60,000 bases of DNA, taken from positions 16,060,001-16,120,000 of the forward strand of contig NC_088319.1 in NCBI RefSeq assembly GCF_910592395.1. The letters run 5' to 3'. Positions 36,371 through 48,346 of the stretch are shown here, piece by piece; position 1 is the stretch's first letter, and every line of letters starts with the position of its first letter. The translations under genes were made by a program, and so were the position numbers. Under the pieces are notes generated by a model. The model saw only the letters and a program-made list of their open reading frames with translations. It searched no databases and had not been told where the DNA came from. The stretch is from Lineus longissimus. Its lineage: Eukaryota; Nemertea; Pilidiophora; Heteronemertea; Lineidae.

Positions 36371-36497
36371 GTTACCAAGATTCGCCCTGACAATCCTTTG
36401 TTAAGACAGGACTTAATGCCCAGGTGCGAGCAGGCTTTGTTGAAGACAATAGACCGTGTTTTGGGCTAGGCCTGGATTCTTTTAACTGCCATAACGT
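36371..36497. repeat. Dispersed repeat family 2, copy 2
   Basis: Colinear with 27371-27500 over about 125 bases, same strand. It ends about 40 bases before the fold-back element at 36537, so the two may be parts of one larger element. Confidence 0.6.
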
Positions 36498-36536
36498 ATG
36501 TCGGTGTTTTTTCATAGCCATTTCGCCTCCAAGTAC

Positions 36537-36718
36537 ATATGTGACCCGTTCTAGCAAAACCAGTCGCATGAGCCTAGATGACACCTGGAGATAATAGCAG
36601 AAATTGATGTCGTCAGATTTCACAAAAGGCAGACAATAGTGAAATGAACAAACGGTCCGTCTCAACCTGCCAAGCTCAGAGCGACATGCGACTGGTTTTG
36701 CTGGAACGGGTCACATAT
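36537..36718. repeat. Fold-back element with 34-base arms (MITE-like)
   Basis: Arms 36537-36570 and 36685-36718 are reverse complements at 33 of 34 positions; each contains GTGACCCGTTC and CAAAACCAGTCGCATG in mirrored orientation. The 114-base centre is non-coding. Size and structure fit a non-autonomous DNA transposon whose terminal repeats are the arms. Confidence 0.8.
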
Positions 36719-37490
36719 TTGTATAAAACGTCCGCCCTGCTTAACTGAAGCATTGTTGTCTCGTCGTGGTTGATTGCCACTGCGTAAGAGAGTGTTTTGA
36801 ACGCACAATTCGACCCCAGCCGTACATGTATGGCTGTTGTTTATAAATTAATGCTGCCGATCTTTTGTCAATATACATTGTAGTTGCACCAGCCCTATCC
36901 CAACGCTTTGCTCTCAATAATAACGCATCCATTGTTGTAACATCGCTGTGGACAAAAAGTGTTCTTCCCGCAAAGCTTTGTTCATTTCCTTACTTGGGAA
37001 ACTAGTAGAAGAAGCCACTATTTGGCCGGATGATTCTTTCAAAGTTTCCTGCTAATTGTTCTGGTTACAAAAGTCGGTTTTGATAACAATAAAAACTTCG
37101 CCTGGAGGAACAAAACGGAGACAGTAATCCATAATAGACTTTGAGACTTGTTTTTATATTCTAACTAAAATCCGGACTCCGATAGACGTTTTCTATAGAT
37201 GAACTCCTATGATGTATAAAAGTCCGTGGTAAAGACAATTGCTTGTCTTTGAATAGAGCAGATCATCGTCTGTTTAAGATGCATAATGTACATCGCCAGC
37301 TTTGTTGTGTAGTCTATGTAAGGTTTCATCACCAGTTGGTGTTGCAAGACGATATCTACTTCCAATGGATAAGCACCTGACACCTGAAGTAAGAAGTGCA
37401 ATAATTAATCGACCTTCATACTAAGTACATTCTAAGTACAATGTAGCACGAGGAATCAGAGACCTCTTCAAAACCGTCGTCGATAAAGTG
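36719..37490. other. Intergenic or intronic, no gene seen
   Basis: No exon or repeat could be assigned. One TACATGTA lies near 36829. Confidence 0.35.
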
Positions 37491-37915
37491 TTTTCAGATA
37501 GATCTGGCCAAAAGCACTTGGCTGACCTCTTGTCACTAAACTGTAATAGTGTGATCACAAAAACTAATGTTGCACAGTCCTGGGCAGCCGGTGTCATAGT
37601 TGACCGGTGTAAAAGAAGAAAATGTCCCCCTGGCAAAAAGTGTCCGGCCCTATTTTATTCCGCTATCTGGTTCTATGGAGGCCATGGCCGCCAATAGCTC
37701 AGAGATTAAAGCGCATAATAGAATCCATTGTTTCCCGGACATTCTATCCCAGGACATTTTAAACTTCTACACCGGCTTTAGCTGGCACCGTAAAATAGCA
37801 GGGTTAGGCCTAAGGATACTCTAGTGATGTGCAACACCACTATCTTTTGGTAAATGTGATCTGTCACATTCCTCAGTTCAACTAAGTACCTTTGGCAAGA
37901 ACGATATGAAAAACA
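37491..37915. repeat. Dispersed repeat family 1, copy A (split by 177-base insert)
   Basis: Left part 37491-37610 and right part about 37788-37915 match, in order, the two halves of copies at 42615 and 57872. The left begins TTTTCAGATAGATCTGGCC and includes CTTGTCACTAAACTGTAA. The right includes CACTATCTTTTGGTAAATG and ends AGAACGATATGAAAAA. Bases 37611-37787 are absent from the other copies and look like a later insertion or a block lost elsewhere. Confidence 0.75.
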
Positions 37916-38589
37916 CTTTTGTAGCTCTTCTTGTGAAACCTGCCGAATGTTGCGACTACACATGAATTCAGAGAAAAGGAGGCAAGAGTCTCCATTGTCA
38001 AGGGATCACTAATGCCTAAAATATTTCCTTTTAGAACTCTCAGCAATTTTCTTTGCGTAAAAAAGAATCGGCACTTTACGTCTAATGGAAAAGCGGCGAG
38101 ATGTGGACAATTCACACAAACGTGATGACATTTTCCATTTTATCATCATGGCAACACAGTCCTGGCGTCGTGTTAGCTAAACGTAGCTAAGTCGTCATCT
38201 CGTTTCTCTTTTAGAACTTGTGCACACTATCGAGGTATTTAAAAGTACTGTCTTTAGTAGCGACCAAAAAGACAATAAATAAGAAGAGACAATGGATTTT
38301 ACAACAAGTGATGTTGGTAAGAAACGAAATGCGGTGCGAAGAGAAATTCAGACAGCTCAGTGAGATGCCGAGATTTTCGGTCTTCGAAATACAAGCGACA
38401 TGTGACGTATGCGATCTAAAGCACTTCTCTTGCTACTTGATATGGATGCTATGACCTTTGTAATGAAACTCGTCATAATGTCATGATATCAAATATCAGA
38501 AGAAAACTTTGATCATACAATAAGCCATATCTGTCACAAACATACCCAAGCTGATCATGCGTTGCGTCGATATTGATATCGGTCCCAGA
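37916..38589. other. Intergenic or intronic, no gene seen
   Basis: Only chance frames; no recognisable exon. Confidence 0.3.
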
Positions 38590-38821
38590 TGCAAATATAG
38601 AAGTAATAAGTTACTTGGAAACATCTGATGGTCTATTACTTCTGGACGATCCGCGCCTGTTAATATGTCCCTCATGTCTGACCTCGGCTGTGTTTCTGAA
38701 CGTGGAAGAAGAAGAAGCACTGATACTGAGAGATGTATACAGTTGGTCTGAGAAAGAATATGCAAGTTTTAACATGAAAAAAGTCAAGAAAAAGAAGGAC
38801 AAATTAACCGAGTTATTTTAA
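38590..38821 (+). CDS. Candidate orphan terminal exon, unknown acidic/basic protein
   Basis: Behind a CCCAG acceptor-like site the plus frame runs to TAA. It contains SYLETSDGLLLLDDPRLLIC, an acidic EEEEA run, VYSWSEKEYASF and a lysine-rich end (KKVKKKKDK). Composition looks like a real C terminus, but no upstream exon or start was found and no family is recognised. Confidence 0.22.
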
Positions 38822-41800
38822 TAACTTATTTAAAAGTGTTATTGTTTCTTAGGTGTCGGAAAGATCACGAGGGCTGTCAGAATGGCGTAGTGTTTAGACC
38901 CATGTTCAAAGCACGTCTGGTGATCGAATGAGCTGCTCTCTCTGATGAAACAGTTGGTTATACCGCTAGTTAGATAGATGTCTCATGGACATCAACTTTA
39001 GTGTCCAATAAACATCACCAGATCTTCCCTCCGAGAAAGAGCTATTGAAGCGTACCCGGCGTCAGATTATCATCAAGGTTCTTCTCCAGCAACTGAGAAC
39101 TCCCGTTGTTCAAGGTTCATTCTCTTGTTTCTAGCCTTCCATCCAAAATATCTAAAGTTACTTCTTTTTTGTAAGACTGGAATTGATAGAATTTAGCAAA
39201 AGACGTGAGAGTTCCCATGGCAATTTAGCCCCATGGGATCACTGACGATGTCTGAGAATGTCAGGCTGCATAAGATTGGTGTATGATAAATGGTTTCTGA
39301 ATATTGTCATAGGGAACTCAACTTATCCAGTTAATCACGCACCCTTCGCTGACAGAGAGTCAGCGGGAAGGTGCTTTATTGGTAATATGAACACTTTCAA
39401 CTGAGAATCGCAGTCCGTGTCCCAAGACTACCTATAGAGATAGTTTCTGAGATTTTCCTGTGGAAGATGATATGAGGAAATTCGTTGGCATTATTGTGTT
39501 GCCATCAGTCAAATGTCTCTCCTGAAAAGATTTGTAGCGGAAGGAAATGAAAAGAATGAAACGTTAAGTGAAGATGTGCGTAGAATATTTGCAGAATGGT
39601 TACACGAAATAGATATTTTTTTCATGCATGGAGTATCTCTTGAGAAAGTGATTGCAGTGACTAGGTACATAATCATGATTATGATACAGACAATACAAAA
39701 GAACAGTTGGTTATAGAGGATTTTGTCAAATGTGTGTTTTATTTATATTTCCTGACACTCTCACGATCTGTCCTCGCGACGACTCCGAGCATTTTCAACC
39801 ATCCGAAGAATTGATCATCACGAAATCCAGGAGGTCATCAGCCGGTCATCAGGAACGCCTGAACCATTGAAAATGTAATTTTCCAACGCTTTGGACATAT
39901 TTTCCAATGAATAGGTTCAATTTACCAGTGAGTTAGCGAAACAATATTGCTAACAGATTGCCAATAAAACACTCTGATTAAGTGATTGGCAAGCCATCAA
40001 GAATCATTTTTATAAACCTCACCAAGTACCCCAGCAGAATATTATATAGCATTTAATGATTCCGATGAAATGATACATTATCAAAACAATTAACGAACTT
40101 TCGTGACAATTATCGGTTAATGATTATCGGTGATTACTGTTGGATGATTAGCGCTGATTACACTAAGCAAGATGGCAGTTTTCCAAAAGGTCATGGCAAG
40201 CACTCAGCATCTTCATATCTTTCGATGCGTTGCAGGAGTATCGCCAAGGACGAGATCACACATTTCAGAAAACAGTCCGCCTTTTTTTCTTCCAGTCTTC
40301 TATAAAAGCACTCACTTCTTACACTACCATCTTCCTATAATGCCCGGCCTTTGATGCCATAAGTTGAAAATATCTGATGACAAACAATGGAAAAGTAAAA
40401 GAACATGTCCCGCATGCATAAATCATTAATTGTTTTAAAAATGCAGTATCCTCTGTTTTGATAGTTTAACCTTGTCGTGCGAAACAAAAAGTGATCGCGA
40501 AACATAATCAAGAGCGGGACGCGCTGTCAAATAGTTTTCCGGGTTGTGTTCGAATGCATACGTTGCTCATGTTGGCTTAATTTCCGTTCTTCAGATTCCT
40601 CTTAATGACGTCGTTTTGTTCCATAATGCAGTTGTTCTTTCCCAAGATCAAAGGCGTTGAATAATGCTGGAGAAGGTATGAGTGGAATTAGTTATCCAGT
40701 TCACTTCTTAACGACGCACCGACGAAATTACCGGAAAACGAAGGTAGTTGCCGGATGCAGTTGCGCAGGAGAAATCCCGTACAATTATCGGAAAGTTATG
40801 GTAAATTGCGGATCGTCGATTCCCTGATGTGCTTTTCCATTTTATCAGATGGCACTGAGGATTGATTTATTACCGAGCTTCATGTATTTGGTGAACGGAA
40901 AACCTGAAAGACCAGGTTAAGTGGTGGAAATAATGACTCGATACTGATGTAGGGCATTTCATGGTCATTTATTGTATATCTTACGAACAGGTTCTTCGAG
41001 GAAAGAAGCGATATTTCAAATTTTTCTGAATTGTCATGAAACATTTTATCAATGAAGTTCATTTGGGCTCTCTCGGAACAATCCAACGGCCAGGCTAAAG
41101 GCAAATGTCGGCGAAGGAAGAAAATGTTCTTGCTATAGTATCAGCGTATTTTTGAGGTGGTCAACAGAAATGTTGTCTATTATATACCTCTCTCTATCAA
41201 GGTTTTCCTGGCTGTAACAATGATGTCTGTGTGTCTTTCGCCCACTTCATCACACGGATGTGTTGACAAACCAGCTCGGTCGGTGTTTGTCTTGCTTATC
41301 TTGTTAACGCTACATGTTTATGATGCTAGGTTAGCATAAGATAGCCGTGAAATACATGGCTACGAAACAGAGTGGGCTCAATCAAAGCCCAAGATTGCGT
41401 CCGTCTGGCGCCCATTACATCGCTGAGATTCTGGCCAGGAATACCTGAAAACAACACTGAACCGCCGAGGCTTCGCAGTCCTTGTTCGAATGAGACGCAA
41501 AACCGAGGTTCCTTGTATCTGGTGTCTATACCAGGGCAAGCAAAGACCACCACCAATTGAGAAACATGGATAGCTTGCATGGACTCTCCCTCCGGCCGAA
41601 GATGGAGTCACTCGGCCAACTAACCCAATTGGCGCCTCACCAAAGAGGCACGTAAAAACACTCATCCCACCTTGGAGGAAGAATACGTCCTGGAGAATAA
41701 CACCTGAGTGCAGAGCGAACGCTGATGAAGAATATGCTAAAATGCATGACCTTTAAAAGGGAAATGGCATGCTTCTCTGTGTTGACAACCCGACTACTAT

Positions 41801-42224
41801 TAATTGCGAGTGACACTAATAGCAACGAAGGCGCTAATTCGTGAAAGGTTATAAGACGGCTGTAACGTTCTTTTTCTGACACAGCCAGCTTTGTGTCACT
41901 CAGTCTGAACATCTTGTGATCACTCACAAACAAGCCGATTATAAACAGACAGGCTGGGACAGACAGCCGTCTAGAGACGTTGCCATATATATGAAAATAT
42001 ATGGAAATGCAGCCTTCGAACAGGCCTCTAAGGTCTACGAGGGTACCTAGACAGAAACAAGAGACTGAGCAGAATACCAATCCTAAGCAGCAGTGCAGAC
42101 CCCAGAGCACGACGACAGACGTTCTGGCCCGCAGATACAGATGTCGAGAAAAAAGCGGGGGAGCACCGCAAAATATTAAAAGGACAAACTACTTGATCGC
42201 CGCCACAGGACTGAAAATACAATT
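38822..42224. other. Intergenic or intronic, no gene seen
   Basis: The plus frame at 39513-39716 and several minus frames at 41.3-42.1 kb are open but show no domain, no splice context and no start context I would defend. Confidence 0.3.
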
Positions 42225-42262
42225 ATAGCTAGTTATAGTTACAGTTATAGTTATAGCTAGAG
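42225..42262. repeat. Microsatellite-like (TTATAG)n
   Basis: Imperfect TTATAG/TTACAG/TAGC hexamer run. Confidence 0.6.
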
Positions 42263-42614
42263 ACGACTGTGGAGGAAGGAAGGAAGCCTCGTCTGACACC
42301 TACCCTGTAATAATGCAGTTACAGGGAACCTTATGTTAATTTCCTCACGACTGACTAATCCCATTGCACTTCGTCTATTTGCCTGTCTCTGAGTAAACAT
42401 TGCCAGTCAATAAGGCCACTGACAACACTATGTACCCAACGGGAACAGGTGTGTGTAACAGTGCATTGTCTTTGCTGACAATCATTACAGATGTTACTCG
42501 TCGATATTATAATTTTGAACCATGTGGTTCTTTGATATGAAAACTTATAGACTGACCACAACGTGGTGTACAAAGGTTTAGCTTAACGTTTCTGGACCAT
42601 ATTTGTACTTTAAC

Positions 42615-42855
42615 GTTTTCAGATAGATCTGGCCAAAGGTACATGTTCTTGGCTGACCTCTTGTCACTAAGCCACATATAGTAATGTTACACAGCCCTTG
42701 GCAGCTGGTGTCATAGTTGACTGGGTTTAGTTGACTCCGTGAAAATGCAGTGGTAAGGCTTACCCGAAGGATAATCTAGTTTTGTGCAGCACCTCTATCT
42801 TTTGGTTAATGTGATCTGGACACACTCCTTTGGCCAGAACGATATGAAAAAGACT
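42615..42855. repeat. Dispersed repeat family 1, copy B
   Basis: Begins TTTTCAGATAGATCTGGCC and runs through CTTGGCTGACCTCTTGTCAC, GGTGTCATAGTTGAC, AAGGATAATCTAG and CTATCTTTTGGTTAATG to AGAACGATATGAAAAA. It appears to be a nearly full-length copy without the insert seen in copy A. Confidence 0.75.
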
Positions 42856-42975
42856 ATACGTCTATACCTGACTGTGCCTCTTTAGCAGTCCGTAACCATG
42901 CAAACTAGGAAATCAATCTACTTGTGGACGAAAGAAATGTGACTACATTTCATACCCATATGATATAAATAGAGC

Positions 42976-43690
42976 CTACTCCGTGCCACCAGCAAGATCG
43001 CGACGACAAGAGGATAGCCTACAACATCACCGAGAAAGTCTTCAGGAAATTACCACTTGTTGTCTTCCCCTTGACTGACTTTTCTTTGCAGCAAATGACA
43101 ACGAAGCTCGCGAAGCATTGCTTACTTTTGCTATTCCTAGCGAGTTGACCCTTTTGATCGAAGATGTTAGTCGAAAAAGTAATATAGTAAGGACCATGTG
43201 TCTTTTGTAATATCTAAGTACACATGTATATGGTGCGGCTGCGCAATAATATCTTGTCATCGGGTCGCCTGGAGCTACCGGGGTCGTTTAGTTGCTTTTG
43301 CTCGCAAAAAAGATCCATCCTATGGCCGCCTCATACATGTTATTCCTTCTGCACCAGGTAAAGACTCGACAAACATTGATGGCAGGAACTATATAGCAAC
43401 ACATCGGCGAGAAAGACTTCAGGGTATTACCCCTTGTAGTGCTTTCCTTGAACGCCTTCGTTCTTGAGCAAATGACACCGAAGTTTATCCCTTGCTTCTG
43501 CTATTAGTCTTCGCGAGTTGACATTTTGCTCCGAGAAATTAGTCGAAATAGCAACAGAACAATGCTTTGTTGTACGAATATATGAATATGTATGAGACTT
43601 TACAGTATCCTGTCCTGCTTTCTCTTGGGGCTACCGAACTTGTGATTACTTGGACAATATTCCGACCGTTGCCAACTGTTCCATTCGAAG
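42976..43690. repeat. Diverged tandem duplication, period about 377
   Basis: Copy 1 (about 42976-43352) and copy 2 (about 43353-43690) share ordered blocks: CGAGAAAG.CTTCAGG, TTACC.CTTGT, GCAAATGACA.CGAAG, CGAGTTGAC, TTAGTCGAAA and GGAGCTACCG/GGGGCTACCG. Identity looks like roughly 70%. No common reading frame is maintained. Confidence 0.65.
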
Positions 43691-44882
43691 GAGCCGCGGG
43701 GAAATTATGCCCTGTTCCTGCTGCTCTTTTTGTCGGCTTCATTTAATTGCAGTATGTTCCAATCCTGAAATAAAAAGGAAAGACCGAACGTTCTCTGGCT
43801 TGCGTAATGCTCTCTGTGATGGCAGCGAATGGTTTTTTATCAAAATGTACATGATAATTAGCCTTTTTGTAAGAAATAATGAGAATGTGAGTCACGCATT
43901 GAGACAAAGCGAGTATGGTTTCATCACAGTAGGGAGGTTGAATGACTTTACTACGCAAACGAGACCGACTTGAGCTCTAAGTGATGACAGTGTGGAGGAG
44001 AGATTCTTTGAAGTTTGTAAAATGTCCAGATTGAGAAAACTCGTGTACTTGTCCATGAAAATTGCTTCAAGTAACTCTTTAGACGAAAGACCAAACTACT
44101 ACAAATTGGTTGCTTTTGACTTCCAGAGATGCTACGCTTTCTTCGATATTGACATCACAAAAACTTTGAAGCTCATCTCCTTCCTTTACTCTTCAAAACA
44201 AAAGAGTTCCGGACATGCCTGCTTGATAATTAGACAAGAAAATGACGTGTTCTGAAAAAGTCGGCGTAATTCGGAGGGAAGTACTTTGCTTTACTGTTGA
44301 AACTTAAATCTGGTTAGGACAAAGTTTTTCAATGGTAAAGAGAAAAATAACATCGAATGGTTCTCAACTTTTTCAAACAAAAAAGCGGCTGTTGTGGAAA
44401 GGTTTCGCAAGAATGTGGCAATGTTTCACTACAAAGTAAATTCGCGTCAGTTCGTTTTTCAATGAAGATGTGATTTTGTTAGGTTTATTCGATTATTCAA
44501 CTGAATGTGCCTACTGTGCTACCAGATACTGTCAAACCCGGTGTAACATCTGCGGCCTCAGACGTAGGCGCCTGATTCAATCCAGAGGTAAATAACAGTT
44601 TTGAAAGATATCTACTGATGGAGTTCGGCGAACCCAGACACCGTGTTCGATTTGATTTCACCCTGAAGGATTCGCCTCAACTGCTTAATCAGCCAGCTCT
44701 GAGAGCGGCATGCGTGATCAAGCATCAGCAAGATTAGAAGACACTCAGAATATGCTATTATTGGGGATGATTTGAATTTTCCAATAATGTGATGAACATT
44801 TGTCTAGTCTATTGATCGAACGTTTTTAAACAGTCCAGATTCGCTGGATCATCATTTAAGCTTTTACGGTATAGGCCTAGTG
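43691..44882. other. Intergenic or intronic, no gene seen
   Basis: The open plus frame 43992-44255 has no domain or splice context. GATTCAATCC near 44573 resembles a B box alone. Confidence 0.3.
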
Positions 44883-44945
44883 TTTTTCAGATCGATCTAG
44901 CCAAAGGTACTAGGCTGGCCTGTTGTCACTATACTGTATGCTAAG
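44883..44945. repeat. Dispersed repeat family 1, copy D (5' fragment)
   Basis: TTTTTCAGATCGATCTAGCC followed by AAAGGTACTAGGCTGGCC and TTGTCACTATACTGTA matches the left end of copies A-C, then similarity stops. Confidence 0.6.
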
Positions 44946-47900
44946 TTGACACCTCGATGTTGCTTAATATAGTATTCGATATATAAGTTTCATGAGCACA
45001 GTGATTGATCATATTGTTACAAGGCAATATGATTAACTAACGAAGTTCTGACCATATAGAATCCCAACGGGGGACTGGCATGATGGACGGCTGCCCTTTA
45101 TATTGTGAAAAGCGTTTGACCACAACCAGCCGCTAATAGGCCCACTCATAAGATCTGTCCTGGGAATTGAACGGCGGTGCACGGATTGCCGGCGTTCTTA
45201 GTTCTTGCTGAACTCCAATCTGACGTTATAGATGAGTGGTAAACATCCAATACGCTCTCCAAAATACCAATCTTTTTATGGCCTCATTCGATCATTCTCT
45301 CTTTATTAACACTAAGGACAAATCAGTCATCACCCATTTACAGAATAATTTCTTCTCACGGTTCTCGCCCTAAATCTGATTTAGAACCACTTCCAACCAG
45401 GAAATTCACAACATGAGTTACCCAATTCCGGCTGCTCCACCATAAGCCACAACGTGGTCCTTATTCCTTTAATCTTAAATATTCATATTTCTTCATTTCC
45501 ACGTCATTTCCTTGGTCAAACGCTCTGCTATTTGTTGACTGTCGACTGGGTGCCTTGCGTATGGTACCATTTTATAGTGATTTGAGTTATTGGTGAAAAC
45601 AAGTGATGTTGTGCTTGAAACTCATCCGCGCTGGAAAGATATGCCGCGCGCTCCTTTGGTTTCGACCAAAAGGTTTCTGGATTTGGCTGGTGCCTGCCAG
45701 TACACCGGCTCAGTTAATTATCACATATTATGTACTGGACCTGCTATGGGTTTATGAATCGGCATACTTTATCCAGAATACCCCTTTAATCGCAAATTAT
45801 GATACAGTCTGTCCACGGCAATGCCTCGCGGTTTTAACGAGATCCACTTCCAAGGGTAGCAGAAGTCTTTGATCTGAGCGATTATACCAAAGTATCGCTC
45901 AATCAGACTTCCAGCGAAACCAACCAGAATCCTCAAGGCATGATCTTTGATAATTTCATTTGCCAAGTGGAGAGAAATTTCGCTATCTCTTTGCACTTTT
46001 CGGTATCAGTCCTTGTTGAAAGAGACATAAATATATTAGCGTAGGTAAACCACAGTGAGATGACAGTCAAATATATTGGTTTAATGTTACTTCAGGAAGG
46101 AGCCATTTATTTGGAAGGGAAGCTCTTTACGTGTACGGTTGGTTGACAACATCGATTATAGATAACGAGCTTTGATAAATTAATTTGCCAAGTGAATGTG
46201 AACCTTTCTCAAATTTAATTTCAATTCCACAATGAAGATTTTAGTTTGAAGTTGGAAGCTATTAGCGGTGGTTGAAAGCACCAAACAGGGGAAGTAATAA
46301 TATGTTTTAGTGGAGAATTTGAAATTCTTTCCTTTTTCTAAACAAAGGTCGAGGTTGAGCATATCGTATTTCGGAAGCAAAAAATAGATTTGGATATGCC
46401 GTCTTCGTTTTAGTAATTTTCTTGAACATGCAAAATGAATAACATGCTAATTGAAATGGAACTTTTCAATCAGCTAATGCAAATTTAAAAGCACCTCCAG
46501 TCGGGTACATTGCAAGAAGCGATATTGTAAACAATCTTTGCTGTCTGAAGTTTAAATGGTAGCCATAATGTACAATAGGGAGGTTCAGGTTTTGATACAA
46601 GAACGACATGGCGGCATTTGGACGACGGATGTAGCGTTGAATATTGTCAGAAATTCAATAAAACAGTATGTCTAATGCCTGGTAAGCCTAGAAACAATGA
46701 AATTAACGACTTCAACCAGAAAAAGTCTGAAATCTAAATCACTCTATTGTGTACTTTTGGTACCCGAGGATACGAGGAGATAACGATAATGAAAACCGTG
46801 TCTTCGTCTGTGAAACAATCTCCATCATAGTGATCGCGACTGCAATTAAACTTGTCACAAATTGAATTTACTTTAACAAAGCTAACCAAAAGTTAATCGT
46901 AGCATCACTGAAGGGATTCCATTAAGGTTCATTGGCAAATCGACTCAAACAAATGTTGGAGAGTTTTGAAGTCGGGTTGAAGGCAAATCAAACCTGGTTA
47001 TCAAGGTAGAATCATGGTACATGTAGTTATACTAATTTACCATTCGTGTCCCCGTCATGGGTTTGTGAAAATCTACTTTCAATCTGTAGTTCGATCAAGT
47101 GACGCAATCCCATAGGCCTGAGGGATGGGCCCATCAGTCGATATCACTGTATAATCCTGTCAAGATGCTTCATTTGCTGAGTCTGTTAGCTGGTGGATCC
47201 TCGTGCTTCTCTCTCCTAGCACTACAAGGCTGTGTGGTATGTTATCTATCTATTATGCCATATTATGGCATAACCGTAGAACGAAAATTGATAACCTTCT
47301 CAGACTTGATTAAGTTTGATTACTGTAAAGAACGATATTTTGGTAGAGCAATACGGCGCCATGGTGCTTCTACCTGTAGTCAATAAATTAACTCCATATG
47401 AACTACGCCAATGTATGATACAAAGGCTGTACTGGTATTTTAAAAAATTCAGCCTGTTGTCACTGGCAGCTATCCGTCATCTGCACAAACATCGCTTCAA
47501 CTCCCACGTACCAGATGAGAAACCAGAATGCGATTTCCTGTATCGATTTCCCGACATAGTCAGTCGGAGGCTGCTGGATTATTTCTCAAATCACATTATA
47601 ATCGATTGTGTCCGTCCATTATATAACACAAATTGCTGAGCGATTGTAATGGACCGTGCATTAAGTTTTAGCTGAACAGTCAGTAACTCAATAAAGGTGT
47701 TCTCATCCAATTCAACTCATTTACTGGTTTAATACAATGGTAAAACAACAGAAATCTTAGTGCATTTTTCCGAGATTTCCACGATTTGTCCGTGAAAGGG
47801 CTAAAAATTCGTGATTTGTCCGATTTTCCAAATAAATAATGGGCCTTACGATGAAAGGTATGAGATAACAGACCTTCACCATGAGTAATAATTATGATAA

Positions 47901-48014
47901 GAAATCGCAAATTTCCCGACACCTTTCCAAATCGATTTATCACCCAGTTTCACCACGTCATCCCAGGAAATTTGATTACAAGGCAGCAACTGCAGACAAG
48001 CACAGAGTCGTGCG
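44946..48014. other. Intergenic or intronic, no gene seen
   Basis: Two overlapping plus frames at 47.1-47.6 kb are open but in different phases, and neither has recognisable domains. Confidence 0.3.
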
Positions 48015-48346
48015 GGATCTTCGTGTATTGATTTGCTTGAGGACAAAATCAGTAGTGTCAACGGTAAAAGGGTATCTCTTGAACCTTTACACTCCGGTGA
48101 CAGTATCGATTTGCGCGATGTTCTTGGCCATGGTGGCTCGAGGATAAAGTTGGCGGTGTGCTATCTGCTTTTGCGGTCTTCGATTTTATCAAAGGGTCAT
48201 CACGGCAAGTCTTGCACGAAACACCTTTCAGCGTGGTCGGGAGGCCTAAATCGCATGGGAAATTGGAGATAACTTTCACATTAACATGTACTGATACCGG
48301 GTTAATCATATCGGGGAAGACACGATTCGTCAGAGAACAACATTAA
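48015..48346 (+). pseudogene. Possible decayed coding fragment with one frameshift
   Basis: One plus frame reads through LLEDKISSVNGKRVSLEPLH and DSIDLRDVLGHGGSR to about 48147. A second frame then carries EDKVGGVLSAFAVFDFIKGS and KSHGKLEITFTLTC to a stop at 48346. The switch near 48140-48150 without splice sites suggests a broken ORF. The family is not recognised and chance is possible. Confidence 0.2.

Noticed and set aside
41326-42110. Overlapping minus-strand frames at 41.3-42.1 kb as a mobile-element ORF
   Set aside because: Frames overlap in different phases, with no reverse transcriptase, integrase or transposase motif visible.
44540-44590. GATTCAATCC as a tRNA B box
   Set aside because: No A box at suitable distance and no cloverleaf pairing.
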